A DNA stretch of 17,187 nucleotides. It comes from JALYIM01 sp040003205 (GTDB taxonomy: Bacteria; Acidobacteriota; Terriglobia; Terriglobales; Acidobacteriaceae). A model generated the notes under the pieces. It saw only the letters and a list, made by a program, of their open reading frames with translations, ran no database searches and had not been told where the DNA came from. Positions 7,839-14,527 of this stretch are shown in pieces (positions within the stretch are counted from its first letter, which is position 1; each line of letters opens with the position of its first letter). The position numbers were made by a program, and so were the translations under genes. Location of the stretch: the NCBI GenBank assembly GCA_040003205.1, contig JBDUDA010000036.1, positions 1-17,187 of the forward strand, given 5' to 3'.

Positions 7839-8749
7839 AGAACACATTTCTGGCAATTGTTAATCCTGCGGCGGGTGGAGGACGAGGCCGAAAACTGGTG
7901 GGTCCCGCGCTGGATCGTTTGCGTGCCGGTGGCGTGGAAATTGATTCCGTCGAAACATCGCGCCCGCAACAGGCCAGTGAGCTTGCGCGCGACGGTTATC
8001 GCAAAGGATACAGATACTTCATTGCCGTCGGAGGCGATGGAACATCCTTCGAAATTGTGAACGGACTGTTTCCGGAAGCGTTGCGGGGCGAGCGCCCGGC
8101 GCTGGCTTTTCTTCCCGTCGGTACCGGTAATTCTTTTCTTCGAGAGTTTACGGGCGAACGCCTTGAAACCGGACTTAAGACTGGCCTGGAAGCAATCCTC
8201 GCGCGACGCTCGCGTGCCTGCGATGTCTTGCGTCTGACGCACAACGATGGCGTCCTCCATTACATTAATCTGCTCAGCGTTGGCTTTACCGCCGACGTGG
8301 CGGCCCTGCGAGCGCGCCGCTTCAACGGTTGGGGAGAGCTGGGATACCAATCATCCATTTTTCTTAGCTTGGCAAGATTTCGGCGACGACCATTTCCGCT
8401 GCGTGTGGATGATGTCGGCGAAATTGATCGGCGTCCGTGCTTGTTTCTAACCTTCAATAACAGCAAGTACACCGGCGGCACGATGATGATCGCGCCCAAC
8501 GCGGAAATTGACGACGGACTGGTGGAGTACGTTCGCTGGGGGCCGATTGGCCGCGTGGGATTGCTGCGAAATTTGCCGACTCTCTACGACGGCACTCATG
8601 TAAATCACCCGTTAGCAGAGCGCCGGACCGCCAAAAAAATTGATTTTTATCTGGATGCGCCAGTTGACGTGATGGTGGATGGCGAAGTGTTGACTCTCCA
8701 TTGTAAGACGCTGGACGTACTGCCGTCAGCGCTGGACGTCGTGGTCTAA
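7835..8749 (+). CDS. Diacylglycerol kinase-family lipid kinase (YegS/DgkB-like)
   Basis: This 304-residue protein has the complete DAGK catalytic domain signature: NPAAGGGRG (10-18), the nucleotide-binding GGDGT (66-70) and PVGTGNS (94-100). A C-terminal beta-sandwich-type region ends in DVMVDGEVL, as in YegS/BmrU/DgkB relatives. These soluble, membrane-associated enzymes transfer the ATP gamma-phosphate to a lipid hydroxyl (diacylglycerol, sphingoid base or similar). The GTG start overlaps the ligase stop (GTGA), placing it firmly in the acyl operon. A role in phosphorylating the cluster's lipid product is inferred. The actual acceptor is unknown, and a general lipid-recycling role is possible. 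Confidence 0.88.
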   Translation: MKNTFLAIVNPAAGGGRGRKLVGPALDRLRAGGVEIDSVETSRPQQASELARDGYRKGYRYFIAVGGDGTSFEIVNGLFPEALRGERPALAFLPVGTGNSFLREFTGERLETGLKTGLEAILARRSRACDVLRLTHNDGVLHYINLLSVGFTADVAALRARRFNGWGELGYQSSIFLSLARFRRRPFPLRVDDVGEIDRRPCLFLTFNNSKYTGGTMMIAPNAEIDDGLVEYVRWGPIGRVGLLRNLPTLYDGTHVNHPLAERRTAKKIDFYLDAPVDVMVDGEVLTLHCKTLDVLPSALDVVV

Positions 8750-8763
8750 AAGGTGAATTCGCT

Positions 8764-9183
8764 ATGCAGAAAGAGAAAAGCTCTGAGCCTTTAAAGCAGC
8801 AGCTAAGTTCCAGGCGGCGATGGCAAACGCTGCTTACGATCATCGTCGTAGTAGCGGCTCTTGCGACAGCTTATTTCCTGGGAACTCGCAAGCGAAGCAG
8901 CCGTCTTGATGGCTTCGCAAAATGTTTGCAGTCGAAAAATATAAAGATGTACGGCCTCTACTGGTGTACGCATTGCGCGGAACAGAAAGAACTCTTCGGC
9001 TCGGCGTTTCAGTACGTCCCCTACATCGAGTGCGGCGTGAAAGGCTCGCGCGACGAGGAACCTGGTTGCGCGCAGGCCAACCTGAAGCAGTTTCCCACCT
9101 GGCAATTCTCGGATGGAAGCCGCACTCAGGGAATGCTTCCTTTGACTTCGCTAAGTGAAAAAACTGGATGCGCTCTTCCATGA
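8764..9183 (+). CDS. Membrane-anchored thioredoxin-like protein, VKOR partner
   Basis: The 139-residue product has a basic N-terminus, one membrane segment (about 21-39) and an extracytoplasmic thioredoxin-like domain. The redox motif is WCTHC (Cys68/Cys71) in KMYGLYWCTHCAEQKELFG, followed by VPYIEC and a Phe-Pro-Thr (Pro111) at the cis-proline position. Cys54, Cys90, Cys102 and Cys136 are additional. This pattern is typical of the thioredoxin-like domains that pair with, or are fused to, bacterial VKOR. The inferred role is as the DsbA-like donor of disulfides to exported proteins, reoxidised by the VKOR encoded next. ATG 8764 is preceded by AAGGTGA at 8750-8756. It lies 14 bases after the lipid kinase, so it could share that transcript. 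Confidence 0.85.
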   Translation: MQKEKSSEPLKQQLSSRRRWQTLLTIIVVVAALATAYFLGTRKRSSRLDGFAKCLQSKNIKMYGLYWCTHCAEQKELFGSAFQYVPYIECGVKGSRDEEPGCAQANLKQFPTWQFSDGSRTQGMLPLTSLSEKTGCALP

Positions 9184-9620
9184 GTCCGCGAGCGCGGCGG
9201 CTTTTGTTCGCAATCGCATTGCTGTCAGTCTGCGGTATGGCAGTATCGTCCGTCTCGCTCTACCACCATTACGGAACCAGTGCTTCGTCTTACTGCGATT
9301 TCGGCGACAACTTTAACTGTGACATCGTGAATCGCAGCACTTACTCAGTTGTCTCTAGAGTTCCAGTGGCGTTAATCGGAATACTGGGATACACGGCCCT
9401 GTTGGGACTTGCGACTTTTTACCGGACCAAGGCAGAAACTCCTGCCGTTCTTTTGATCACATCGTTTGCGGGACTCAGCTTCGCTCTGTATCTCACCTAC
9501 GTCGAAGCCTTCGTGCTGGCTACGTGGTGCATTCTGTGCTTGTCGTCGTTGACGATAATTTCGGCGATCACGATGCTCTCCGCCGTGCTGGCCGTGCAGT
9601 CAGTACGTCGCAACGCTTGA
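9168..9620 (+). CDS. Vitamin K epoxide reductase (VKOR) family protein
   Basis: This is a 150-residue polytopic membrane protein with four or five hydrophobic segments. It carries the VKOR signature: a loop cysteine pair, Cys43 and Cys51, in YCDFGDNFNCDIV, then a serine/tyrosine and Pro-Val-Ala-Leu-Ile-Gly segment, and the active-site CILC (Cys121/Cys124) in a late membrane helix. Bacterial VKORs act like DsbB, passing electrons from a thioredoxin-like partner to quinone. Here the partner is the overlapping upstream gene, whereas many bacteria fuse the two. The start is ambiguous between ATG 9168 and ATG 9180, the latter overlapping the upstream stop as ATGA. Residue numbers use 9168. It is convergent with the phosphofructokinase 28 bases away, and no strong terminator hairpin is visible between them. 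Confidence 0.9.
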   Translation: MRSSMSPRARRLLFAIALLSVCGMAVSSVSLYHHYGTSASSYCDFGDNFNCDIVNRSTYSVVSRVPVALIGILGYTALLGLATFYRTKAETPAVLLITSFAGLSFALYLTYVEAFVLATWCILCLSSLTIISAITMLSAVLAVQSVRRNA

Positions 9621-9648
9621 AAATCGCCTCGGGGGTCGCGCCGAAACT

Positions 9649-10728
9649 TTAATCTTCCACCGCGGCCCTGTCATCTGTCAGCGTCGCCAGTATGCCGTCC
9701 GCCACCTTGATTATTTCCTCGTCCACTGTGCGGTTTTTGGCCAACGCTTCGGCCAGGGGAATCGAGATCAGCTTATTTCCCCGCAAGGCGGCCATGAAAC
9801 CGAACTTGCCTTCATGAACCATATCAATGGCCGTGAGCCCGTAGCGGGTCGCCAACATTCGATCAAACGCGCTGGGTGAGCCCCCGCGCTGAATGTGTCC
9901 TAATACCACGGTGCGGGCTTCAAAGCCGGTCCGGCGCTCAATCTCGCGAGCCAGAGTGTTGCCGATGCCGCCCAATCGTGCGTGACCAAACTCGTCCTTG
10001 CCCTGGTCTTGCAAAACATTGGACTCAGAGTTCGCATCATTATTGCCGGCGAATTTGGCACCTTCTGCAACCACGACGATGCTGAAGTAGCGTCCGGTGG
10101 CATGTCGCTGGCGAATGATGTCTGAGACTCTTTCGATATCAAAAGGCTGCTCGGGAATCAAGATGACGTCCGCGCCACCGGCCACGCCGCTGTGAATCGC
10201 GATCCAGCCTGCGTCACGTCCCATGACTTCAACTACCATCACCCGGTTGTGTGCTTCGGCCGTAGTATGTACTCGGTCGATTGCTTCGGTGGCAACGTTC
10301 ACCGCGGTGTCGAAACCAAAAGTGTAATCCGTGCCCGCAAGATCGTTGTCAATCGTCTTGGGAACTCCGACCACCTTGACGCCTTTCTCAAAAAGTTTCT
10401 TAGCGACGGACAAAGTGTCGTCGCCACCGATCGCCACCAGAGCATCGACTCCATGTTTTTTCAGGGTCGCGATGCAGATGTCTAGGCCATCCTCTTTCTT
10501 GGCTGGATTAGTCCGCGAGGTCCGGAGAATGGTGCCTCCGCGGGGAAGAATACCGGCAACGGCCGCCAAATCGAGCGGCATGGTCTTGTCTTCCATCAGG
10601 CCGCGCCAGCCTTCCATAAAGCCTAGAAATTCATCCCGGTAATGGTAGGAACCCTTGCGCACTACCGCCCTGATTACTGCATTCAAGCCGGGGCAGTCGC
10701 CGCCGCCCGTCAAAATACCAACCTTCAT
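9649..10728 (-). CDS. pfkA: 6-phosphofructokinase, probably pyrophosphate-dependent
   Basis: The 359-residue enzyme catalyses phosphorylation of fructose 6-phosphate in glycolysis. The nucleotide/phosphoryl-donor loop is GGDDT (101-105). The catalytic segment is PKTIDND (123-129, Asp127 as base), and MGR (169-171) binds the sugar phosphate. In this superfamily Gly104/Gly124 (E. coli numbering) goes with ATP. Asp104/Lys124, seen here, goes with pyrophosphate, so reversible PPi-dependent activity is predicted. The start is set at the Met at 10728, giving MKVGILTGGGD. A GGAG site at 10735-10738 sits six bases before it, while the upstream Met at 10740 overlaps that site. It is longer than E. coli PfkA (320), as usual for Group III enzymes. 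Confidence 0.92.
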   Translation of the reverse strand: MKVGILTGGGDCPGLNAVIRAVVRKGSYHYRDEFLGFMEGWRGLMEDKTMPLDLAAVAGILPRGGTILRTSRTNPAKKEDGLDICIATLKKHGVDALVAIGGDDTLSVAKKLFEKGVKVVGVPKTIDNDLAGTDYTFGFDTAVNVATEAIDRVHTTAEAHNRVMVVEVMGRDAGWIAIHSGVAGGADVILIPEQPFDIERVSDIIRQRHATGRYFSIVVVAEGAKFAGNNDANSESNVLQDQGKDEFGHARLGGIGNTLAREIERRTGFEARTVVLGHIQRGGSPSAFDRMLATRYGLTAIDMVHEGKFGFMAALRGNKLISIPLAEALAKNRTVDEEIIKVADGILATLTDDRAAVED

Positions 10729-10734
10729 CGCACA

Positions 10735-10738
10735 CTCC
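10735..10738 (-). promoter_or_regulatory. Shine-Dalgarno site of the phosphofructokinase gene
   Basis: On the minus strand GGAG is followed by six bases and then the ATG at 10728. This decides for the 359-residue form over the form starting four codons earlier. Confidence 0.7.
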
Positions 10739-10740
10739 AT

Positions 10741-10991
10741 TCAGGCATTTAAGTCGATTGCTGCATTGCTTCGCCGTTGTTTGGGACTTCGCCCTGTTAT
10801 GAGAGAAGACCGCAAGCAGAACAGTGTCTCAGGGTATACGTCGGACAGTTTTATGGTTTATTGAGTACTAAGATTATCATCATCTGCGCGAAAATCAGGG
10901 GCGAACCACGCGCGAAATCGCAGGCTGCGCATAGCTTTTGGATTAGTATTTTCGATGTTACAAATCACTTTTTTGCGGAATTGTTTAATCT
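10741..10991. other. Divergent spacer between the phosphofructokinase and cstA genes
   Basis: This is the longest non-coding stretch, about 250 bases, and must hold both leftward and rightward promoters. It becomes AT-richer toward cstA (10931-10990). I found no convincing paired -35/-10 boxes, riboswitch or tRNA. An imperfect repeat, GCGCGAAAATCAGG near 10886 and GCGCGAAATCGCAGG near 10911, is a possible operator but weak. Confidence 0.4.
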
Positions 10992-10997
10992 GTGACG

Positions 10998-13040
10998 ATG
11001 CCGATGTCGAAAATAATCCGCACCATGGTTTGGCTCGCGACTGCAGCCCTAGGTGCTCTCGCGCTCGCAACCATTGCACTGCATCGCGGAGAGCAGATCA
11101 ACGCGATGTGGCTCGTAGTTGCAGCGTTGTGTTCTTACGCTCTGGGCTACCGTTTCTACAGCAAATTCATCTCCGCCAAAGTTCTTGCCCTTGATCGCTC
11201 ACGCGCTACCCCGGCAGAACGCTTGGAGAATGGCCGCGATTTTGTCCCCACAAATAAGTGGGTGGTCTTCGGTCACCACTTCGCCGCTATCGCCGGCCCC
11301 GGACCGCTCGTCGGTCCCGTGCTCGCTGCGCAGTTCGGATACCTTCCGGGGACTTTATGGATTCTCGCAGGTGCCGTCTTCGGCGGATGCGTGCAGGATT
11401 TCGTGATTCTGCTCTTCTCGGTGCGGCGCGATGGAAAATCTCTTACCGAAATGGCGCGCGACGAAATAGGACCCGTTGGAGGGTTGGTGGCTTATGTTTC
11501 AGTGATCGGCATTATGGTGATCTTGCTCGGGGTATGTGCGCTTGTAGTCGTAAATGCATTGAAGTCGAGTCCGTGGGGCACATTCACTATCGCGATGACC
11601 ATTCCTATCGCGTTGCTGATGGGCTGGTACTTACGCAGTTTGCGCCCCGGCAAAGTGCTGGAATCGTCAGCACTGGGCTTTGTGCTGGTGATGCTTGCGA
11701 TCTGGGGAGGACAAGTGGTTTCGCAGAATCCTTCCATGGCGCGATGGTTCACTTTCACCGCTCCGGCTTTGGCAATCGTAATTATTCTTTATGGATTTGC
11801 GGCGTCCGCCTTGCCGGTTTGGCTATTGCTGGCGCCCCGCGATTATCTCAGCACTTTCGTCAAACTCGGAACCATCGGGTTGTTGGCTGTAGGAATTCTG
11901 GCGCTGCGTCCGACTCTGCACATGCCGCCGCTGACGCGATTTCTTGATGGATCCGGTCCCGTGTTTGCGGGAAATATTTTCCCCTTCGCCTTCATTACCA
12001 TTGCTTGTGGAGCGATCAGCGGCTTCCATTCCTTGATTGCCAGTGGGACTACGCCCAAACTCATCCGGCGCGAAACCGAAACGCGGATGGTTGGCTATGG
12101 CGCAATGCTGGCGGAATCGATGGTTGCGATCATGGCTATGATTGCGGCCTGCACGCTACAGCCGGGAGTCTATTTTTCCATCAATAGTCCCGCTGGCATC
12201 GTTGGTCAGACCCCAGAAGTTGCGACCATGGCGATCAGTGGCTGGGGCTTCCCCGTTTCTTCTGCCGAAATGCACGCGCTTACGCAGGCGGTCGGCGAGC
12301 AGACGCTTTTCAACCGTACGGGCGGGGCGCCTGCATTCGCGGTGGGCATGGCGCAAATATTTTCTAATAGCCTGGGTGGCCACGCATTCATGGCACTGTG
12401 GTATCACTTTGCGATTATGTTCGAAGCGCTCTTCATCCTCACTGTGCTCGATGCAGGAACCCGCGTTGGGCGATTTATGTTGCAAGACGCTCTTGGGCAC
12501 GTCTGGAAACCCCTCGGCCGCACCAGTTGGTATCCGTCTATTCTGCTCACCAGCGCCATCATCGTTGCCGCATGGGGCTACTTTCTCTGGCAAGGCGTCA
12601 AAGACCCGCTGGGAGGAATCAATTCCTTGTGGCCACTGTTCGGAATTTCAAACCAACTGCTCGCGACGGTGGCGCTGTGTGTCGCCACCACCATAATTAT
12701 CAAGTCTGGAAAGTCCCGCTATGCTGCGGTAACTTTTGTTCCTCTAGCATGGCTGGTCGCCATAACTTTTTCGGCTTCCTGGTACAAGATATTCAGTCCC
12801 AACCCGCGTATCGGCTTTCTCTCGCATGCCAGGCAGCTAGCTGCGTCGTCATCCAATGCGCGCTTGATTTTTAATGACCGCCTTGACGCCGCAGTAACCG
12901 CAGCTCTAATTCTTATGGTCACTTTGATTGTGATCGAATCCGCCATGGAGTGGTTTCGCGTAGTCTCGGGCCGAAAGATTGGGATCATGAAAGAATCTCC
13001 GTTCGTAGCCACACAGTTCACAATCGAGGAGCGGGGATGA
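10998..13040 (+). CDS. cstA: Carbon starvation protein A (CstA) transporter
   Basis: This very hydrophobic protein of about 680 residues has many membrane segments. The segment GHHFAAIAGPGPLVGPVLAA and the following WILAGAVFGGCVQDF are near-identical to the conserved core of E. coli CstA, apart from Pro for Ala in the GAGP position. CstA proteins and their relative BtsT import peptides or pyruvate, often under carbon limitation. The length is close to E. coli CstA (701). Possible starts are GTG 10992, ATG 10998 and ATG 11004. No strong ribosome site discriminates between them, and 10998 is chosen as the first ATG. The stop overlaps the small Cys-Cys protein as ATGA. Substrate and regulation are not evident from the sequence. 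Confidence 0.93.
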   Translation: MPMSKIIRTMVWLATAALGALALATIALHRGEQINAMWLVVAALCSYALGYRFYSKFISAKVLALDRSRATPAERLENGRDFVPTNKWVVFGHHFAAIAGPGPLVGPVLAAQFGYLPGTLWILAGAVFGGCVQDFVILLFSVRRDGKSLTEMARDEIGPVGGLVAYVSVIGIMVILLGVCALVVVNALKSSPWGTFTIAMTIPIALLMGWYLRSLRPGKVLESSALGFVLVMLAIWGGQVVSQNPSMARWFTFTAPALAIVIILYGFAASALPVWLLLAPRDYLSTFVKLGTIGLLAVGILALRPTLHMPPLTRFLDGSGPVFAGNIFPFAFITIACGAISGFHSLIASGTTPKLIRRETETRMVGYGAMLAESMVAIMAMIAACTLQPGVYFSINSPAGIVGQTPEVATMAISGWGFPVSSAEMHALTQAVGEQTLFNRTGGAPAFAVGMAQIFSNSLGGHAFMALWYHFAIMFEALFILTVLDAGTRVGRFMLQDALGHVWKPLGRTSWYPSILLTSAIIVAAWGYFLWQGVKDPLGGINSLWPLFGISNQLLATVALCVATTIIIKSGKSRYAAVTFVPLAWLVAITFSASWYKIFSPNPRIGFLSHARQLAASSSNARLIFNDRLDAAVTAALILMVTLIVIESAMEWFRVVSGRKIGIMKESPFVATQFTIEERG

Positions 13041-13237
13041 GCCGGGCAGCACGCGCTTTCATCCATCAATTCCGCTTGGCAGCTCAGATCTTCGTAGGCG
13101 TTCTGCACGAGATATTCGACGAAGCTGCCTACTCCAGATTTTTGCTTCGGAATCACACCACATCATCCCGCGAATCCTACTCTGAATTTCGCCGTGAAAA
13201 CGAACTCGCGAAGGCACGTCGGCCCAGGTGTTGCTGA
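13037..13237 (+). CDS. CstA-associated small protein with C-terminal Cys-Cys (cory-CC-star/YbdD-like)
   Basis: The 66-residue product is translated from ATG 13037, overlapping the cstA stop (ATGA), with GAGGAG at 13026-13031. Visible features are a helical N-terminus, a D-E-A-A-Y-S-R-F-L motif, a central S-Y-S-E-F-R-R-E-N segment and an Arg-Pro-Arg-Cys-Cys C-terminus directly before the stop. In Proteobacteria cstA/btsT is followed by the small protein YbdD/YjiX, with a comparable Y-x-x-Y ... F-F-R-E layout. The terminal Cys-Cys version matches what I recall as the cory-CC-star family. The function is unknown, and a role as CstA partner or regulator is inferred from the coupling. Extension upstream to 12950 would run inside cstA and is not favoured. 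Confidence 0.8.
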   Translation: MSRAARAFIHQFRLAAQIFVGVLHEIFDEAAYSRFLLRNHTTSSRESYSEFRRENELAKARRPRCC

Positions 13238-13254
13238 GGTACACTGCTCTCAAC

Positions 13255-13764
13255 ATGAGGGTTCTGGGAATAGATTGCGGGACGGAGTACACGGGGTACG
13301 GTGTCGTCGAGTTAGGCTCCGACAATCTGCTCTCATGTCTCTGCTGCGGCGCGGTGAAACTGTCGTCGCGCGATCCGCTCCCCAATCGGCTGGCCACAAT
13401 CTTCGAGCGCCTGGGTGCGATCATCCGAGAACATCATCCCGATAACGTCGCCATCGAAGATATTTTCTATGCGCTTAATGTGAAGTCCGCCTTGAAGCTG
13501 GGCCAGGTGCGCGGAGTCGCCATGCTGGCCGCATCGAGCGCGGGGTTGGAAGTCTCCGAGTACGCTCCTCTCACCATCAAGTCGGCGGTCGTGGGATATG
13601 GCCGGGCCGAGAAACAGCAAGTGCAACACATGGTGACCTTGCTTCTGCGCCTGGCGGAAGTTCCGCAGCCCCCCGACGCCGCAGATGCGCTTGCCATCGC
13701 CATCTGCCATCTGCATACATCCGCCACGCTGGAAAGACAGCGCGCGGTGGCGAGTGGGAGTTAG
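13255..13764 (+). CDS. ruvC: Holliday junction endonuclease RuvC
   Basis: This 169-residue nuclease resolves Holliday junctions together with RuvAB during recombination repair. The RNase H-like active-site acidic residues are present: Asp7 in GIDCGT, Glu68 in VAIED, and Asp141 and Asp144 in PDAADALAIAI. The segments SALKLGQVRG and VVGYGRAEKQQVQHMV are strongly conserved in RuvC. The start at ATG 13255 gives the usual short N-terminus before the first Asp. A GTG at 13228 would add nine residues not expected in the family. The ribosome site is weak (GAGGT about 14 bases upstream). It lies 17 bases after the Cys-Cys protein. ruvA and ruvB are not in the window. Confidence 0.94.
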   Translation: MRVLGIDCGTEYTGYGVVELGSDNLLSCLCCGAVKLSSRDPLPNRLATIFERLGAIIREHHPDNVAIEDIFYALNVKSALKLGQVRGVAMLAASSAGLEVSEYAPLTIKSAVVGYGRAEKQQVQHMVTLLLRLAEVPQPPDAADALAIAICHLHTSATLERQRAVASGS

Positions 13765-13767
13765 GGA

Positions 13768-14430
13768 ATGCTTCCCGGTCGCTATTGGCGTTGGATGTTT
13801 GTGGCACTCTTGATGACTGCGTCGGTCACTCTGCTTGGCGAGAAAGATTCCCCAGCGACTGTTACCTTCACATTGGATTTTCCTGGCGCCGACCCTGCGC
13901 ACTATGCGTTATCAGTTTCCTCAGACAGCAAAGCCAGCTATGACAGCAGAACAGCGCAGAGTTCCGAGGCTGAGACTGAGGCTGCCTTTCATTCCGATTT
14001 TCAGGTTTCTCCCCAGACTCGCGATCGCATCTTCGAGCAGGCGAGCAAGGCCGATTATTTCGCTAAGGCGATCGATTCCGGAAAGGACAAGATCGCCTTT
14101 ACTGGAACCAAGATTTTGACCTATAAAGACCACGCCAAAAGCACCACTGCTACCTACAACTATTCGACAATTCCGGCCGTACAAGTATTAACCAGCATTT
14201 TCCAGAGGCTCTCCACCACATTGGAGTACGGACGCCGCCTTGACTTCGACTATCGCTATCAGAAGCTCGCACTGGAAGCCGAATTAAAGCGGTTGGAATT
14301 GATGCAGAAAGACGATCTCGAAGACCTCCAGGTAATTGCCCCTATCTTGCAGAAAATAGCCGGCGATCCTTCTCTAATCAACGTTTCGCGGGCCCGGGCA
14401 GGCCGTTTAATCGCGCAGGCTGCCAAATAA
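13768..14430 (+). CDS. Unrecognised exported protein downstream of ruvC
   Basis: I do not recognise this 220-residue protein. The N-terminus (basic residues, then a hydrophobic stretch to about residue 24, followed by polar sequence) looks like a signal peptide without a lipobox cysteine, so export to the periplasm or retention as a short anchor is likely. The middle (about 30-150) is Ser/Thr-rich and probably beta-structured. The C-terminal 60 residues are charged and helical (YQKLALEAELKRLELMQKDD). There are no cysteines in the mature part. ATG 13768 lies three bases after the ruvC stop and has GGGAG at 13756-13760, so co-transcription with ruvC is likely. Its length and simple composition suggest a lineage-specific conserved protein. 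Confidence 0.7.
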   Translation: MLPGRYWRWMFVALLMTASVTLLGEKDSPATVTFTLDFPGADPAHYALSVSSDSKASYDSRTAQSSEAETEAAFHSDFQVSPQTRDRIFEQASKADYFAKAIDSGKDKIAFTGTKILTYKDHAKSTTATYNYSTIPAVQVLTSIFQRLSTTLEYGRRLDFDYRYQKLALEAELKRLELMQKDDLEDLQVIAPILQKIAGDPSLINVSRARAGRLIAQAAK

Positions 14431-14527
14431 GGTTCGTGGGCGAGGACGCACTTTGCCTGAAATTTGGGGCGACGAAGTGCTCCCGAAAGTGTTCTAATAT
14501 CTGGCAGAAGTACCTGCTGAGGTCTTT

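Noticed and set aside
9621..9648. Terminator between VKOR and the phosphofructokinase gene
   Set aside because: The 28-base gap shows no convincing inverted repeat with a T-run on either strand.
10938..10964. Possible cstA promoter TTGGAT / TACAAA
   Set aside because: The spacer is only 15 bases and the -35 box matches the consensus at only three positions. It is too weak to call.
12950..13036. Longer form of the Cys-Cys small protein starting inside cstA
   Set aside because: ATG 13037 has GAGGAG five bases upstream and an ATGA overlap, and the extra residues come from the cstA coding region.
14464..14500. Promoter for the FecR-domain gene with TAATAT at 14495-14500
   Set aside because: The -10-like box is good, but no -35 box lies at a usable distance (TTGGGG is about 25 bases away), so I did not list it as a feature.
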